Positions 12,920-25,809 are shown, counted from the first letter of the stretch. The stretch: 64,000 nt of DNA from Manis javanica (GCF_040802235.1 NC_133166.1:8184001-8248000); one strand, 5' to 3'. Notes: generated from the letters alone by a model not told the origin. Numbers and translations: made by a program.

Positions 12920-14290
12920 CATACCACTACATGTGCACAAAGGGGTACATTTTAGCAAGGGAGGCAGACTTCTCTATCTTTGAGACCTTTAGGTATCCGG
13001 GGACTAATAAGAGCACTGCTGGTGCTTCACCCTGAAGAAGAGGCAGCAAAAGAGGGACCTGGTTGGGTGTGAGTGCTGCTGTCCATTTCTAAAATGACAC
13101 GACCATGACAATACCACCGGGAGGGAAAGGTTTCCTGGAACAGGGGGGCCATATTTAAGGGGGTAACCTGCAACTCTGGACCTAGAAGCTCAAGTGCATG
13201 TACTCCCAGTAGGGCTAGAAAGGCATCCTTACTCTAGGTTCCTTTATGGAACTTTGGCCAAGGATGGGGTCAGAGAGGGGTGGGGCAGAGAAAGGGTAGG
13301 CAAGGGAGCTGGGTATCCCTGAACGGGTTGTGGGGCAGTAAAAGGAGCAGGAGCCTAGAAACAAGTCAGGTTTACCATCCCTGTGTTCCTTCAGACTCAC
13401 CCTGGGGAGTCCCCTGGGCTGGTCTCTAGGGACATGTGTGACCTTGAACAAGTCCCTTAACCTTTGTGTACTAGATTTCTCCATTTCTACCAAGTGTAGA
13501 GGTTCTGCTGTGTTTTGGGGATGCTAAGGTCCCACGCAGTACTGCTGTCTATGACTGTACAGGTTTGAGGATCTGCGTACAAGGAAGGAAGAGCACCCAG
13601 AATATCCAGAAAAGAAGCTTCAGGGAATTCTGCCTCAAAGTAAGAGATATCTGCAAGCTCCTGGCTGTGCTGTTTGTAATGCAAGCTGAGAGGTTTGTAA
13701 AAATGGGGAAGAAGGACGGACACCTAACCTGTAGTCAAGGGGGAACCTGGAATTTCTGAGTGCTGTTGGAAGAGGTTCAGATCCACAGAGCCTAAAGACA
13801 CATGCATTTTTGGTGGCAAGCTGTGAAGTTCTTTGAATTTGATGGTTTGGGGAATAATCTGGAATAGATTCAAACACAAGGAAAATGAGTGGCATCCCAC
13901 TTTAAAGGCCGGGTACTCCCGATGGCATGAAGAAGGTTTTACAGTGAGATGGGAGAATAATTTGCACTGAGGGGTTGTAAGGGAGAAGGGAACAGATGTC
14001 CTTCCTGAGATGGGGGTTCCTAGACTCTTAAGAGGCAATTGGCCTCTGCCCAGTGTCCTTGACACTTCTGTCGCTGGTCTGAAGAGGGCACAGGTACCCC
14101 TTCTCCTCAGTACAAGCGCATTCCTAGAATTTAGGGATCTACAACCCAGGTGCTGAGATATGAAGGTGCACATGGGAGAACTCAAGTCCTAGGGGTACCC
14201 CCAATTCCCTTAGTATATGACCATTTGGCTGCGGAGCTGGTTTACCCATCCAGATTCGACCCGAAGTCTGTGTTCCTAAAGGAACTCACT
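12920..14290. other. Spacer between the two GC-rich blocks
   Basis: Mixed-composition DNA with no recognised exon. A MIR core is present (13425-13500). Short minus-strand open frames around 13487-14185 are unlike known proteins and I give them no gene status. Confidence 0.5.
13425..13500 (+). repeat. MIR core fragment
   Basis: 'gtgtgaccttgaacaagtcc' followed by 'ttaacctttgtg' and 'tttctccatttc' is the MIR core in sense orientation. Confidence 0.75.
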
Positions 14291-14307
14291 GTGCCACTTG
14301 GTGGCAC
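14291..14307. promoter_or_regulatory. Perfect inverted repeat upstream of TATA (CTCF/NFI-like)
   Basis: GTGCCAC-TTG-GTGGCAC: 7-bp arms pair exactly around a 3-base centre, 30 bp upstream of the TATA box. The inner CCACTTGGTGGCA resembles the core of a CTCF site (one mismatch to CCAC-AGGTGGC as I recall it) and contains NFI-like half-sites. Binding is inferred. Confidence 0.45.
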
Positions 14308-14336
14308 CAAAAAGTTGCGCTGAGAACTCAGTTCTC

Positions 14337-14344
14337 TATAAATA
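14337..14344 (+). promoter_or_regulatory. TATA box of the candidate GRM5 promoter
   Basis: TATAAATA preceded by a C/T base pair. It sits immediately before a pyrimidine-rich initiator stretch (CCCCTCCCTCC...) and then GC-rich leader sequence. With usual spacing, transcription would begin near 14365-14370. The position upstream of a good splice donor and the GRM5 coding exon supports promoter function; it is not proved. Confidence 0.6.
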
Positions 14345-14366
14345 CAAACTACCACCCCTCCCTCCT

Positions 14367-14600
14367 CCGTGCTCTCCCCTTCCCCCCTTCTCCCCCTTTC
14401 TCAATAGCAGGGAGATTGCTGCACACCGCCGCCCTCAGCTCTGCTGTTCTGCGCGCACTGAGCGCAGGAGATGAGCTTAAGATCATCTTGGTGGGGAGCC
14501 CGGGACTGGAGAGGCCTCTGCCCCGCCGATCCGCGCGGCCCAACTTTATGCGGGGCTAGCCAGACCGTGTCTCATTGCCCGCTGCGTGGCCAACAGCGGG
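14367..14600 (+). other. Candidate GRM5 non-coding leader exon
   Basis: Inferred exon. The 5' end is placed about 30 bp downstream of TATAAATA. The 3' end is fixed by the donor GGG|GTAAGC at 14601. It is GC-rich and contains two AUGs: one at 14471 (-3 G) opening a frame that reads through the donor, and one at 14548 with a 3-codon frame ending TAG at 14559. Joined to the acceptor at 28553, the 14471 frame ends after 55 codons, so it is an upstream ORF and not GRM5 protein. GRM5 is known to have non-coding leader exons; that this is one of them is inferred from position and signals. Confidence 0.55.
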
Positions 14601-15300
14601 GTAAGCTTGCCAGGTGTCTGTGTGCCCAGGTGCCTCTGTGCCTGGGAAGGGATGTAGGAGCTACCAGCTTGCGAGGTAGCTCACAGTTTCGTTTTGGGGG
14701 TGGGGGCGCGAAGGTGAAGTGGGGGTGGCCAGAACCTCGAGGGTGAGCTGTTCCGTTTGCAGGCAGCCTTAGTTAAACCTGTTGGGAGAGCAGGCGACAG
14801 CAATGGACTAAAGGAGGGAACGGCTCAAGGGTTGTGAAAAGGATTCTGCATGCCTTCGGATCCGAGTTCCCGCTCGCTAAGACCAGGTGCGCCTGTTTAG
14901 TATGCAGACTGTGCTTCCCCCAAAGCACCCGAGAGCTTAGAATTGAGAGGGAAAGGAAGAGAATCGTTTCCCAATAGATCGGGTAGCTGCCGCGACCGTG
15001 GAGATGCTGCAGGAAGAGGGGGGACAGCGGGTGGTGCTGAAAGCACAGCTCTTTCAGTCAGGCTAGCGTGCCGGTTTCTGACCAGTCCGCACCTCCGCTC
15101 TTTCCTCTCTTGTGGATGTATCTTTCCTTTCCGACACAAAGCCTCCTAGTTACCCCAGACAGGCAATTGGAGGAGGGAGCCCAGGGCCCAGCGACTTGAG
15201 GAAAGAGCCTGGGGCAGGCCCACGAGCTAGCCGGTGACCAGGACCTACCAGGCACTTGGGACCTCGCAGAGGGAAGTGAGGAGTCTGCCTGGAGGGCTCC
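14380..15300. promoter_or_regulatory. GC-rich promoter-proximal block
   Basis: Elevated G+C with clustered CpGs, strongest at 14425-14600 and 14860-15080. It spans the candidate leader exon and the start of intron 1, as is common for brain-expressed genes with a CpG-associated start. Confidence 0.6.
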
Positions 15301-17289
15301 TGGAACTGGTGCTGGAATTTCCAATTACCCCTACTTTCCTGCCGAGCCGATGATGTGGGGAAGGGAAATGGAGGAGAGGTTAACAAGCGAGTGTGATTAT
15401 TTAGACACAGTCTTGGCGCTGCCTCAGCTGAACTGAAAGCTTTAGTAGCCAGGCAGATAGATTCGCCAACACTTTACTTCCCGCTAAGGAATGGACACAA
15501 GCCAGTGGAAAGGCAGCATCTCCACCTTTTTCTTCATTCCCTACATGTTATTTTATTGTTCTGAGTCCCCTGAGATGGAGGTAGAACTAATCTGTATCCT
15601 TAATGCTGACCGCTGGCTATTTGAGGCAGCCAAGGGACCATTGTCTTCTGCTATGTGCAGCTCCTTTCCCCAGAGGGGCTAAGCCAAGGTTTTCTGTAGA
15701 ATCCTCTTAGTTATGTAACATTCTAGACATTCTTTTGAGTTTTGGAGTGTTCAGGTAATCCACCCGTTGTTTTGGTGTGTTTTGTGCCCCTCAAGGAGCA
15801 TGGGAGATTTTTCTCCTTTAAATTTCTCTCTTATTCTCCATGCAATTACACATTTAAGAAACAGTTGTGATTATTTCTGTCCTTTATGGATGTCGATTTC
15901 TGTTTAAAAGGATCTTTGGTTTGCTACGTGAAAACACAGCTTCCTGAACTCATCAGGTTAATGCACATCTCACAGTCTCCAGTCTTCTCCAGCAGAGACC
16001 ATTTCAGCACTCCGGACAGATCCCTCAAGGTTTCTCAGGAGGAGAATGTGTAACACTTTCTACCTAACTGCTTCTTTTAAGAGAAAAGCTCTCCTTAGTT
16101 CTTTACATTCTGCTTGACAAAATATATAATCTAGGTATTTTTACTGCATCTCCTAGATTTTTTCTATGTTATGGCAATATGTTGGCTGAGAGCTATGCTC
16201 AAAGAAAAACAAAACTCTTTAATGTTCATTTATTAAAGGACATTGACATTACTTGGGGGAAGAGGGATGGTATTTGAATAATCCAACAACTTTTCAAGTT
16301 CTTCACTTTACTTCTGTAAAACAGAGGCCTCTCTCACCACTTCAGAGTACACATTATGGACAAATGACAAACACCAAGGTGAAAACTGAAAAATCTACTT
16401 TTAGCACTATGTTCAACCACCACAAAATACACAGAGTTTGGGAATATTTGAGTAACTACATATGATTTCCAGCTTTTAGTTTGATTATTGGCACTGTTAT
16501 CTTTCCTAATTCAATCATTTATCTCAAAAAATGCTTCCTTTTGTGACTAACGGACCATAATAATTCTAATTTTCTTATTTTTCTTTAAAACACATTGAAG
16601 ATTTTGTAAGAGTGTTATTATATTCTCTTTTATGGAGTTGAAAGAGAATTGCATATAATTTTTCTCCAAGGCTTTCTATCCTTGTGGGATGAAGAAAGAG
16701 ACGTATCCAATTAATATGCCTAATACTTTTTTTGCTGTGTTATTTTAGTAGGTAGACTGTAAACCAACTTCATAAGATAATGAAGACTACCTTTAGATAT
16801 ATGATGATAGATGCTAAATCTAATCAGTTTGGAGTTTGGATATACTGAAGATGTACTACTATAAAGCAGGAACATTCTACAATTTGGAATTTTGAGTTAT
16901 TTTTAATATTCAGAGTAATAGTAATCCCAGCCCTAAGGCATCATTTAGTCATGATTTTCATTAATGAGTGGAGCTTAGGAGAACCGGAGAAGATAGGAGC
17001 ATCAACAAATTTTTTTAAGTTCCTGATGTGCTTTTAAAACAAGAAAAGAAAATTTGAATTTGATTCTGAATTTTCAACTATATGTAAATGAGACAATATC
17101 TTTTTGATATTCCATTACTTCAGTTGGTTAAAACATGTTCTAAAACACCTTATGCCATAGGGTTGCTTTCATTTCTTTTAAATTCATTGAGAGGAGGAAA
17201 AAAATCCAGGTTTTACCAATTCTAATCTTGTTTGAATTATATGTACCTGTACTCAGAAGGGGAACCAAGTAGAAGTCTCGGTGCACATT

Positions 17290-17400
17290 CATCCCTGCTC
17301 TAATAACTACCATTTATTGAGTGCACCAAACACCATACCAGCACTCGATATGTTACTTAATGCTCGTAACAATCAAATGAGGCAATATTTGTTCTTATAT
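17290..17400 (-). repeat. MIR 3' fragment
   Basis: 'accatttattgagtgcacca' and 'atgttacttaatgctcgtaa' form a reverse-complement MIR tail. Confidence 0.65.
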
Positions 17401-17619
17401 GTCTACTGTTATGTTGTTAAAACTGAGGTGTTTTTTTCCTCCATTGTCACATAGAAAGGAAATGAAAAACATATGTGTACATCTGATTTGTTTGGAACTT
17501 AAACTTACCCTTTTTTCCATTGCATTAGATACCTTTAATTTATGGGTGGCTAACCATCATGGAATGCTTTCATTGTGTCCAGTGAACTGTGGTAAGGTTG
17601 GGAGTGCAGACATTTGCAC

Positions 17620-17830
17620 AAGACTGTCTGGGAATGAGTCCTAGATTTGTGGCTTACTTGCTGTGTGACCTTGAGCAAGTTACTTAACATTGCTGTGCCT
17701 TTGTTTTCTCATTTTTAAATGGGGAACAGGTTGTAACACTGTTAGCATCATGAGTGATTATGATGAACTAATTATGCAAATATAAGTAAAGTACCAAATC
17801 CACAATAAACAGTATAGAAATGGTATTTAT
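17620..17830 (+). repeat. MIR SINE
   Basis: 'cttgctgtgtgaccttgagc' plus 'aagttacttaacattgctg' and 'gttttctcatttttaaatgg' is a well-kept MIR core in sense orientation. Confidence 0.85.
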
Positions 17831-18792
17831 GACTATTAATCCCACCCAGGCCTTTGAATGTTTTCTAGGTTTCCCATGTTATTGAATTTAATCTGGCCAT
17901 ATTTGCTATCTCAAATATTTTCTTTTATTTTAGTCAAACTAGTCAGAAAATTTAAAGGAGAGACCTAAATGCAGAAAACATGTATTTTATGTGGATGTGA
18001 TTCTGTTGGTTTTGTAAAATATATCAGACCTAAAAATAAATTCCTAAAAAAGAAAACCAGACCTAAGGATAATTCCCTACTGATCATTTTTCACAATAAC
18101 TCTGGTTATAGACCACTCACTTTAAACTTCTGAGCACAGATATTTTGAGGAAAATTAAAAGTTTGTAATCATAATTGGAACTGGTGGGCACTGTAATAAT
18201 GCAGCCTATTTACATTCACAATATTTTGCAAAGGAATAATTTAAAAATATTTTTAAAAATCAATTTGCTTTAATTTAGAGTAATGTAGTATAACCCTTTA
18301 ACACTCTGTAGAAAGTTAAATAATATAATGTTACATTATTTTTTAAAAAATGAAAACAAGATTCTGAAAACTAACAAATTACTACATAAAATTATTCTTT
18401 ATCTTGTTAAAATTATAATGAACTTCACATTTCATATTACAAATAGCCTTGGAAATGAAGTATATCATAGGATATCCTTCACATTCATTGATAATTGTGT
18501 CTACTGAGAACTGTGCTTACTTAATCTAAGACAGTACCATCCTTTACTCTCACAATTTAATCTGTATTTCTCAAATTGCGATTGCAAGCTTCAAAACAAG
18601 GTAATGCAGCCAGAAACCAGCTACCAAGTAAAGAAGGAATAAGGCAAACCTATCCCAAACTACTCTCCTTAGAACTACTGAGATGTTTCAGGAAAAGGCT
18701 TTATAAGATTGACATATCCAGGGGATTGGCTTAGTTGTATTCTTTTTTGATGCTTATGTAGAGCTTACCATGATGAGTTTCATGTGAATCAT

Positions 18793-19031
18793 CAGCTTAC
18801 AACTAGGGATGATTTTGACCTGCAGGGGACATTTAACAGTGGCTGGGACATTTTTATTCACCACAGCTAGAAGAGGTGTGTGCTCTTGGCATCTGAGGAC
18901 CAGGGAGGCCGCTGAACATCCTATGATACACAGAACAGCAACCCCCCTGCCCCACCCCACCCCAAACACACACAACAAAGAATTACCTAGTCCAAAATGT
19001 CAACATTGCCAAGATTTAGCAACCTTGGTCT
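18793..19031 (+). mobile_element. MER5A-type (hAT-Charlie) DNA transposon fossil
   Basis: Recognisable in order: 'gatgattttgacctgcaggg', 'gacatttttattcaccacag', 'gaacatcctatgatacaca', 'acaacaaagaattacct', 'aaaatgtcaacattgccaag'. It runs nearly full length, with a C/A-rich expansion replacing the central C-run. It is non-coding; the 74-codon frames on both strands are incidental. Confidence 0.8.
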
Positions 19032-19209
19032 AAATGGTTCCAGGAAGCAGAGTTACCTGTGTTTGTTTGGTTTATTTGTGTTGCTTCTAAATGTAGCTAA
19101 TTTGGCATTATATAAGAATTTAATGGAAAACAGAGTCTCCTGAATGTTTTGCAATCAATATATAAGGTTTAACCAACCAACCCATTTGGTCTGATGAGTG
19201 ACATTATCA

Positions 19210-19450
19210 TCTCATTATCTTGAGCATGGGCTTTGGAACCAGAGAGAGCTGGGTTCATGTCCTAACTGCCATTTTTTTATAAGCCTGAGGTTTCTGACAA
19301 AATCCTTTACCTCTAAACCTCAATTTCTAGAGATATTTACTGTAGACAGTAGTCATACCTACCTCACAGAGTCATTATTAAGACTTACATTAAATAGTGC
19401 TTATACATTTTTTAGCATAAAGTAGGCACTCAATAAATATCAGCTATTAC
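19210..19450 (+). repeat. MIR SINE
   Basis: 'gagcatgggctttggaacca' begins a long MIR copy that ends 'aagtaggcactcaataaata'. The 75-codon frame inside is fortuitous. Confidence 0.8.
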
Positions 19451-21129
19451 TAAGTAACTAGAGAATGAGTCAGAAGTGCAAAACTGCGTTTTCAAGCACC
19501 TGATAATAGGTAATATAATATGCATAATAATGTTTTAGAGTCTTTAGAGGTGTGCCATAAATAACAAAAAAGCAGCTGAAAGCTGCAAAATGGGAAGAAG
19601 CCTAGGATCCCTTTTGATAATTAAATTGAGACTAGTTAACACTGGATTACATCGTTTTTATTGCTTTGCTGTAGAAGGCTGTTTCAGGTCTTCATGGACT
19701 ACTAAACCAGTTGTTTAATGATCTACAGTGATTTAGTGAGTGTTGTTCTATTGCCAGCACCTTTTAATTAATGTGTAAAATTACAGATTTCACTTCTGTA
19801 CAATATTATTTTATGGCCCTTTTTTGGTTTAAGGGGGTTTCAGTTAAAATATGGCATTTTTTTTGTTTTGTCCTGGGCTAAACAGGGAGTGCTGGACTTT
19901 GTTGTTTACAAGGACACAGATGTATGCCTGAGATAGCTACAGAAATGCAGCTCTCCTCAGACTATAAAGCTCTCAGTGTCATTATACCTCAGAGTGTCTC
20001 TTATCTATGGGATACACTTGTTTTCAGGAAAATGTATCAGAGGCATCCTGGTATATGCCATATTGACACCCCTGACTATTTGCGATGAGGCAATTTCTCT
20101 GGTAGAAGGAATCATCTTAGTGTTTATGTCCAGAGCTTTGTGATTTGCTCGTGTGGGGATTAAGTTATATAAGAGACATCTGTGTCAGAAAGATGGTCAG
20201 TGTTGGAGAAAACTGTTGAAAATACAAGACAATGCAAGCTGTGAATATGGTTACAATGTAAGGTGCCATTTATGCAAATTCTACCCCTCAGTATTTCTTC
20301 TTCATATTCATTTAGAATATGATATGAGACTGTACAATTACCTGAGGCACAACACTTTTATGAATATTAAATATATCTCTATTGTTTTCTGTAATGGAGT
20401 AGTGATTCATTTTATTATATTATGAACCCAGAAATATAATACTGAGTAAAACAGCCTCATGCTTTGAAAATAGGATCCTGAACCAATTTATCATAAAAGT
20501 TACAATATTTGTATAAATTCTCATCTTTTACCACTTTTGATTGAAGTAAAGGTCCTCATATTATTAGGTTATAGAGCTATAACATTTTGAAAGTTTTTGT
20601 ATCATTGAATTAGTTAATTCCTCCCCATTATCTATAGCAAGAACCTGATCTTTGTGTGTGTGCTACCAACCTATAACCCCTACCATCTCAGAGTGATAAC
20701 CTAAAGCAAATAATTCCCTTGGAGACTTTATTTCCTCTTATCAAATAAGATTTTCTCAGCAATAATTTTATGTTGAAGTGGGATTAATAAAGGAAAAAGG
20801 CTCTATAAACTGAAAATAAAGTAATATGATGGTACTATTTCCCCTCTGTTTTTTCTATCAGATCTTTTTAAATGAATGAATGAAACTTGTAGTGAGAGAG
20901 CTAAGGAGAAATGGCCTCATCCATGAACTCATACAGAAGCAAGAGAGAGTAGGTCCTCATGGAAAACACATTGTCTGGTATCCAGAATTGATGATGTTAA
21001 GGGGAAAGGACTGAGAGTGAAGTTAATGCCACTTTTAAAATCTAAGTTTATAGATTGTAAAATGTGAAAGCATTTATCATGCCAGGAATATCATGCCCTG
21101 TAGAAATACGTTCAAAAGTTAGCAAAGTG

Positions 21130-21235
21130 CAACATTGTTATGATAGTAGGAAAATCTAGAAATAATCCATCTAACAATAGAGGATACTTAAATAAATTTT
21201 GGTACTGAATACTTGGCAACTGTTAAAAAGAAATG
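21130..21235 (+). repeat. Old L1 ORF2-3' fragment
   Basis: 'aataatccatctaacaatag' and 'ttaaataaattttggtac' correspond to the degraded L1 segment just before the ORF2 end, in sense orientation. Confidence 0.5.
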
Positions 21236-21239
21236 GGAG

Positions 21240-21450
21240 TTTTAAGTGTGATCTTGACTCTGCTGCGTACTTGCTCTGGAATCTAAGCCAAACCATTCTA
21301 TCCTTAAGCTCCAGATCCTCTATCTGTATAATAAATATAAAACTACTTATCTTAATTTTTCACAGTTAAATGACATTTCATGTGAAACATTAAGCATAGT
21401 GCCTAGCATATGGTAAGCTCTCTGTGTATTTCAATGATTGTTATCATTGT
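21240..21450 (+). repeat. MIR SINE
   Basis: 'ttgactctgctgcgtacttg' through 'tagtgcctagcatatggtaa' follows MIR order in sense orientation. Confidence 0.75.
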
Positions 21451-21907
21451 CCCCATAATCAATGAACTAATATGGAAAGATACTTATATTATATAGAGAA
21501 GAATAAAAATGTGATACAGATTTCATACTAACATTCCATTGAAATTTTAAAAATCTATGTATAATAGATTGTGTGCTGACACAATGATAGCAGAGCAGAT
21601 ACCAGGCTATAAAATGTGACTAAACCTGGGTTTTGAGATGACATTTTGCTAGGTTCTGGTCCTAGGCCTGCTAAAAATCATTTTATCTCCTATGGGTCTC
21701 TGTTAAACTGAATCTGCTACTGGGCTTTTTCTAGTTCTGTGATGCTATTTTCCATAATATGTTGAAAAGCCATAGGGAACACTAAAGGTTTCTTCTCCCT
21801 GTTACCTCATCAGCCCCTGCTTCTCTTCTTGAGGTCCTCTGCTACCTAGGCAGACCCATTTTTTGGAGGGAGTTTCATTACCAATTTTTCTCTTTTAGCA
21901 ATCAATT

Positions 21908-22615
21908 AAAACTTTTTTTACATTGAGGTACATGAAGTAAAAAGCACAGATTTTAGTGTACACCTTGATGAATTTTGATGTATAAACACTCATGTAACTG
22001 TCACCCAGATCAAGTTATCAAATATTCTCACTGATTATTTTTTTCTCTTCACTTATTCAACCCCTCTCCTCTTCTCCCTCTCCCGTGGCAACTACCAGTG
22101 TATTCTGTGTTTCTGAGTCTATTTCAGTTTTGCTTGTTTGCTCACTAGATTTGTTTTCTAGATTCCACATATAAATGAAATCATATAGTGTTTGTCTTTC
22201 TCTGTCTGATTTATTTCATTTAGCATAATACCCTCTAGGTCCATCCATGTTGCAGCAAATGGCAAGATTTTATTCTTTTTTGGTGGCTGAGTGATATTCC
22301 ATAGTATATGTGCACTACATCTTTTTTATCCACTCATCTATCAATGGGTATTTAGGTTGTTTCCATATTTGGGTTATTGTAAATAACGCTGCAATAAACA
22401 TAGGAGTGAGTGTATTTATCTTTTCAGATTAGTGCTTTTGTTTTCTTTAAGTAAATTTTTAGAACTAGAATTGCTAGGACATATGGTATTTCTGTGCTTA
22501 GCTTTTTGATAAACCACACTGCTTTCCATAATGGCTGCACCGATTTGCAATCCCACCAGCAGTGTGTAAGGTTCCCTTTTCTCAACATCCTTGAAACATT
22601 CACTATACATTTTTC
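21908..22615 (-). mobile_element. L1 3' fragment, minus orientation
   Basis: The + strand shows antisense L1 ORF2 C-terminal and 3' UTR phrases: 'ggtccatccatgttgcagca', 'gtggctgagtgatattccat', 'aataacgctgcaataaacat', 'tgcaatcccaccagcag'. It is 5'-truncated and carries no open reverse transcriptase. Confidence 0.85.
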
Positions 22616-22689
22616 AATTTTCCAGAGTGGAGCAGGGGTTACTATCTTGTATTCTTAATCAGGTAGTTGACCAGAAAACCTATTGGAGG

Positions 22690-22960
22690 CAATTTGATTT
22701 ATTTATTGTTCATTTTAACAGGACTTATTAAACATTTTGGGCAAAGGTTATGCCAGGTGCTGTGTTTGGCACATATTTAACTCTTAAGGCGTTTGAAGTC
22801 TGATGGAAGACAAAATATATATAAATGGTGTTAGCTTAGTAATAAATTATCATAAGAAGATATGGATAAAAGCACCATATGAGTTCAGAGAATAGAAATA
22901 CTTCAAGATGACAGATCTGAGAAGATTTTAAAGAAGGACTGTTTAGGAATATTGTCTCAT
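22690..22960 (-). repeat. L2 LINE fragment
   Basis: 'aacattttgggcaaaggtta' with 'tgccaggtgctgtgtttgg' is reverse-complement L2 3' end, followed by degraded body. Confidence 0.55.
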
Positions 22961-22964
22961 TCGG

Positions 22965-23110
22965 TCCTCATTAAAACTTTAAGGTAGTTACTCTTCTCAT
23001 TCCAATTAGGCAGAAAGACCAAATGACAAAGAACACACAGCCAACAAATGGCAGTGCCAGGATTCAAACCCAGGTCTGCTTTACTCCAAGCCCGTGCTCT
23101 TAGAAACTCT
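22965..23110 (-). repeat. MIR SINE
   Basis: 'caaacccaggtctgctttac' and 'agcccgtgctcttag' (tRNA-like head read in reverse) preceded by 'ggcagtgccaggatt'. Confidence 0.8.
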
Positions 23111-23329
23111 GCCATTAAGATCACTGAGACAAGAGTGTATCAGAGATCGGAAGCAGAATGAACACAATCACTGGGGCCAGGGGTGTGTGCCTGGAGGACA
23201 CACAAATTTGACTCATCTAGTAGATTTCAAGGAAGGGCATACTGAGGCCCAGGGGAGACTAGACCAGAAATATGGAAGACTGATCCCTCAGTCCCACACT
23301 TACAAAAAGACCAGAAAAACATATTTGGA

Positions 23330-23600
23330 TAATAAATGTAGAAATTTGGGAAACACAGATAAAAACAAAGAAGAAATAAAAAAAATCACACATATTCCCA
23401 CCACCCAGAGAACATCCAGTTAATGTCGTGTGTGTTTCTAGACTTTGTATATGCATACACACACTTATAATTTCTTGTGAAAACAGAACCATATCTGCTT
23501 TTTATTTAATTGATGCTTAATATAATGTGTATATTTCACATTTCATTCCTCCAAACACCTCCCACCCTGCTACATACAAACACACAAACACATACACGGC
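23330..23600. repeat. Degraded L1/HAL1-like sequence and CA-rich tract
   Basis: 'cagaaccatatctgcttttt' and 'aacatccagttaatgtcg' are typical of old LINE-1-related 3' sequence. A CA-rich tract lies at 23568-23600. Orientation was not decided. Confidence 0.4.
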
Positions 23601-23884
23601 AAAAGAGAAAATGTCTGCACAAAACTTTATTCAGCCTTTGCTGGTTTCTCCTTATCTCTCAGAATTTAAACTTTGGAATTCCCAGAGGCCAGCCTCAGGA
23701 TGAGTTTCTTTTCTATTTCCACTTCCTAGGTGATTTCATCCAGTTTCAAAAGAATATCATCTGTATACTGATGCCTTCCCCACTTATATCCTTTATGCAC
23801 ACCTCTCTCCAAAGTCAGCCTGTTACACACAATTGCTTATTAAATACCTGTTCTTGAATTTCTAAAAAGTATCTAAACATTGAT

Positions 23885-24800
23885 TTGTCAAAGCTAAATA
23901 TCTGTTATGTCCACCCAAATCCGCTTCTCCACCTCAGTGTGATGCCATCTTTTATTTGCTCAGGCTGAAAACCTTAGTGTCCTTATTGATTCTTCTCTTT
24001 CCTTTACATCCCGAGTCAGATCTGACAGCAAACTCTCCCTCTATCTTCAAGATATATTCAGAGTCCTACCAGTTCTCACCACCTAAATGACCATCTCCCT
24101 GCTCTAAGCTGCTGTCATCTCTCCCATCTGAATTTTTGCAGTAGTTTCCTAATTGCTCTCTCGGTGCTGCTTTTGTGCCCTTATTCATGAAATGTTAACA
24201 GTGTGTGTCTCTCCCCTATTGAAAACTCTTCTGGAAAATCACTCTCATGCAATGTTAAAGCCAAAGTCTTTTAAAGTAAAAAAAAAAAAAAAACCTGCGT
24301 CATCATACTGTCTCTCAAACTCTCTTCTTCCTCCCTCTGTACCTTACTTCCCTGCAGTCACACTAGCCCTGCTGTTCCTCAGCCCACTAAGCAGAAATCT
24401 GCTTCAGGAACTTTGCATTTGATTTTACTTTTATCTAAAATGTCCTTTCCCTTGATATTTTCATGACTCATTCCCTTATTTCTTTTAGATACGTAATCAA
24501 ATTTTACTTTTACAGTTTATCCTTCCTTGGCTACGTTATTAAAAACTTCCCCCATCTCTGATACTTTCTACCTTCCTTCCCTTATTGTTTCTCTTTAACC
24601 CTTATTACTGGATAGCATACAATATTTTACTTCCTTATCTTGCTTATTGTTTGACAATCCCTCTTAGATTTTAGGTGTTACCTGGGCATGGATGTAGGTC
24701 TACTTTGTCTATAACTGCAACCTCAGGGCCTCTAAGAGTGCTTAGTACAGAAGAGTTACTTGAAAGACACTTACTGGACAAATAAGTGATGATATTAGAA
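23885..24800 (+). repeat. Long L2 LINE fragment
   Basis: L2 3' region in sense order: 'tgctgtcatctctcccatct', 'gcagtagtttcctaattgct', 'tgctcaggctgaaaacctta', 'tcaggaactttgcatttgat', then the terminal 'gggcctctaagagtgcttag'. A poly(A)16 interrupts it at 24278-24293. Confidence 0.7.
24278..24293. repeat. Poly(A)16 run
   Basis: Uninterrupted A run inside the L2 fragment, probably replication slippage at a short A-run. Confidence 0.9.
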
Positions 24801-25464
24801 CTGATGTATACCATACAGGTCTATTTGGAATGTATGCTCTATTAATTTCTTCTATTTTGGGAGCACATGGTATGACTTGTTGTTTAACCTTATAATAAGT
24901 TGAGTTGTAGCACAATTCTGTCAAATTTCTAAGTCATAATCTATTTCAAAATATACTTTCCAGGTATCTGAGCTTTATAGTTAATATCAGTAAAATATAG
25001 CCATTGTGTGTACCCAAGGCAGATAATGAAGCAGTCATTGGTTTATAATTGGGCAAGCAATAATCTAGTGGAACCTGCCAACACAGTAAAAATACCTTTG
25101 TACTAGATAGTCATACACATTTGTAACTTCTTTGTATTGAATCATTTACCTGGAATGGTCTCCACCCTCTAGTTTTCAAGGAAGCCTCTGTAAGATTCTA
25201 TATCCCTGGGAAGTTCAAACTGTCTTTGGGTGACCTCCAAACCATTTTGAATGGACCTTTTGAAATGCCTCTTCTGAAGGAATGGCTGGTACAAAGGTAA
25301 TGAAAAGAGTCTGTTACAGAGTCACTAGACATGGACTGAATTGAAGCTCCATTACTTTTTAAGTGGTTGACTAGTTTTTTACTTCTCATTATACCATTAT
25401 TTCATCCATAGAATAGAGATAGTTGAATTAATACCTACATCCCAGGGTTGTTACAGTGATTATT

Positions 25465-25512
25465 GACACACACATGCTACACACACAGAGACACACACAG
25501 AAACAGACATAC
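25465..25512. repeat. Degenerate CA-rich tract
   Basis: ACACAC and ACAGAC units with interruptions. Confidence 0.75.
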
Positions 25513-25809
25513 AATGCACATAGAATAAAATACCTTTCAGGGGAATGGGTGGCATTTTATTCTCTGCAACATGAAAGCCATGTGTATGTCTGTAAATATA
25601 AAGTGCCCATGTCATCCTCTTTTGGCTTCTCTGACATCACATGTTCTTACTTTCTCTCCTTACTTTCTGAATTGTGTCGTTTCTTTAACTGGTTTTTCCA
25701 CAGTCTGACCTCTCTGTGGGTACTCCTAAGCCCTACCTTTTCTTTATTTATACTTCTTCTCTAGGTGATTATATTCTAAAGATTTAATATGTTAGTGAGC
25801 CTCAATTTG

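Noticed and set aside
12049-12927. Minus-strand 292-codon open frame (and 98-165 codon frames) in the CpG island
   Set aside because: Stop-poor GC-rich DNA, low-complexity Ala/Gly/Arg/Ser composition, several overlapping frames on both strands, no domain recognised.
13487-14185. Minus-strand frames of 78-153 codons upstream of the TATA box
   Set aside because: No recognised family, overlapping frames, no flanking splice or promoter pattern supporting a gene.
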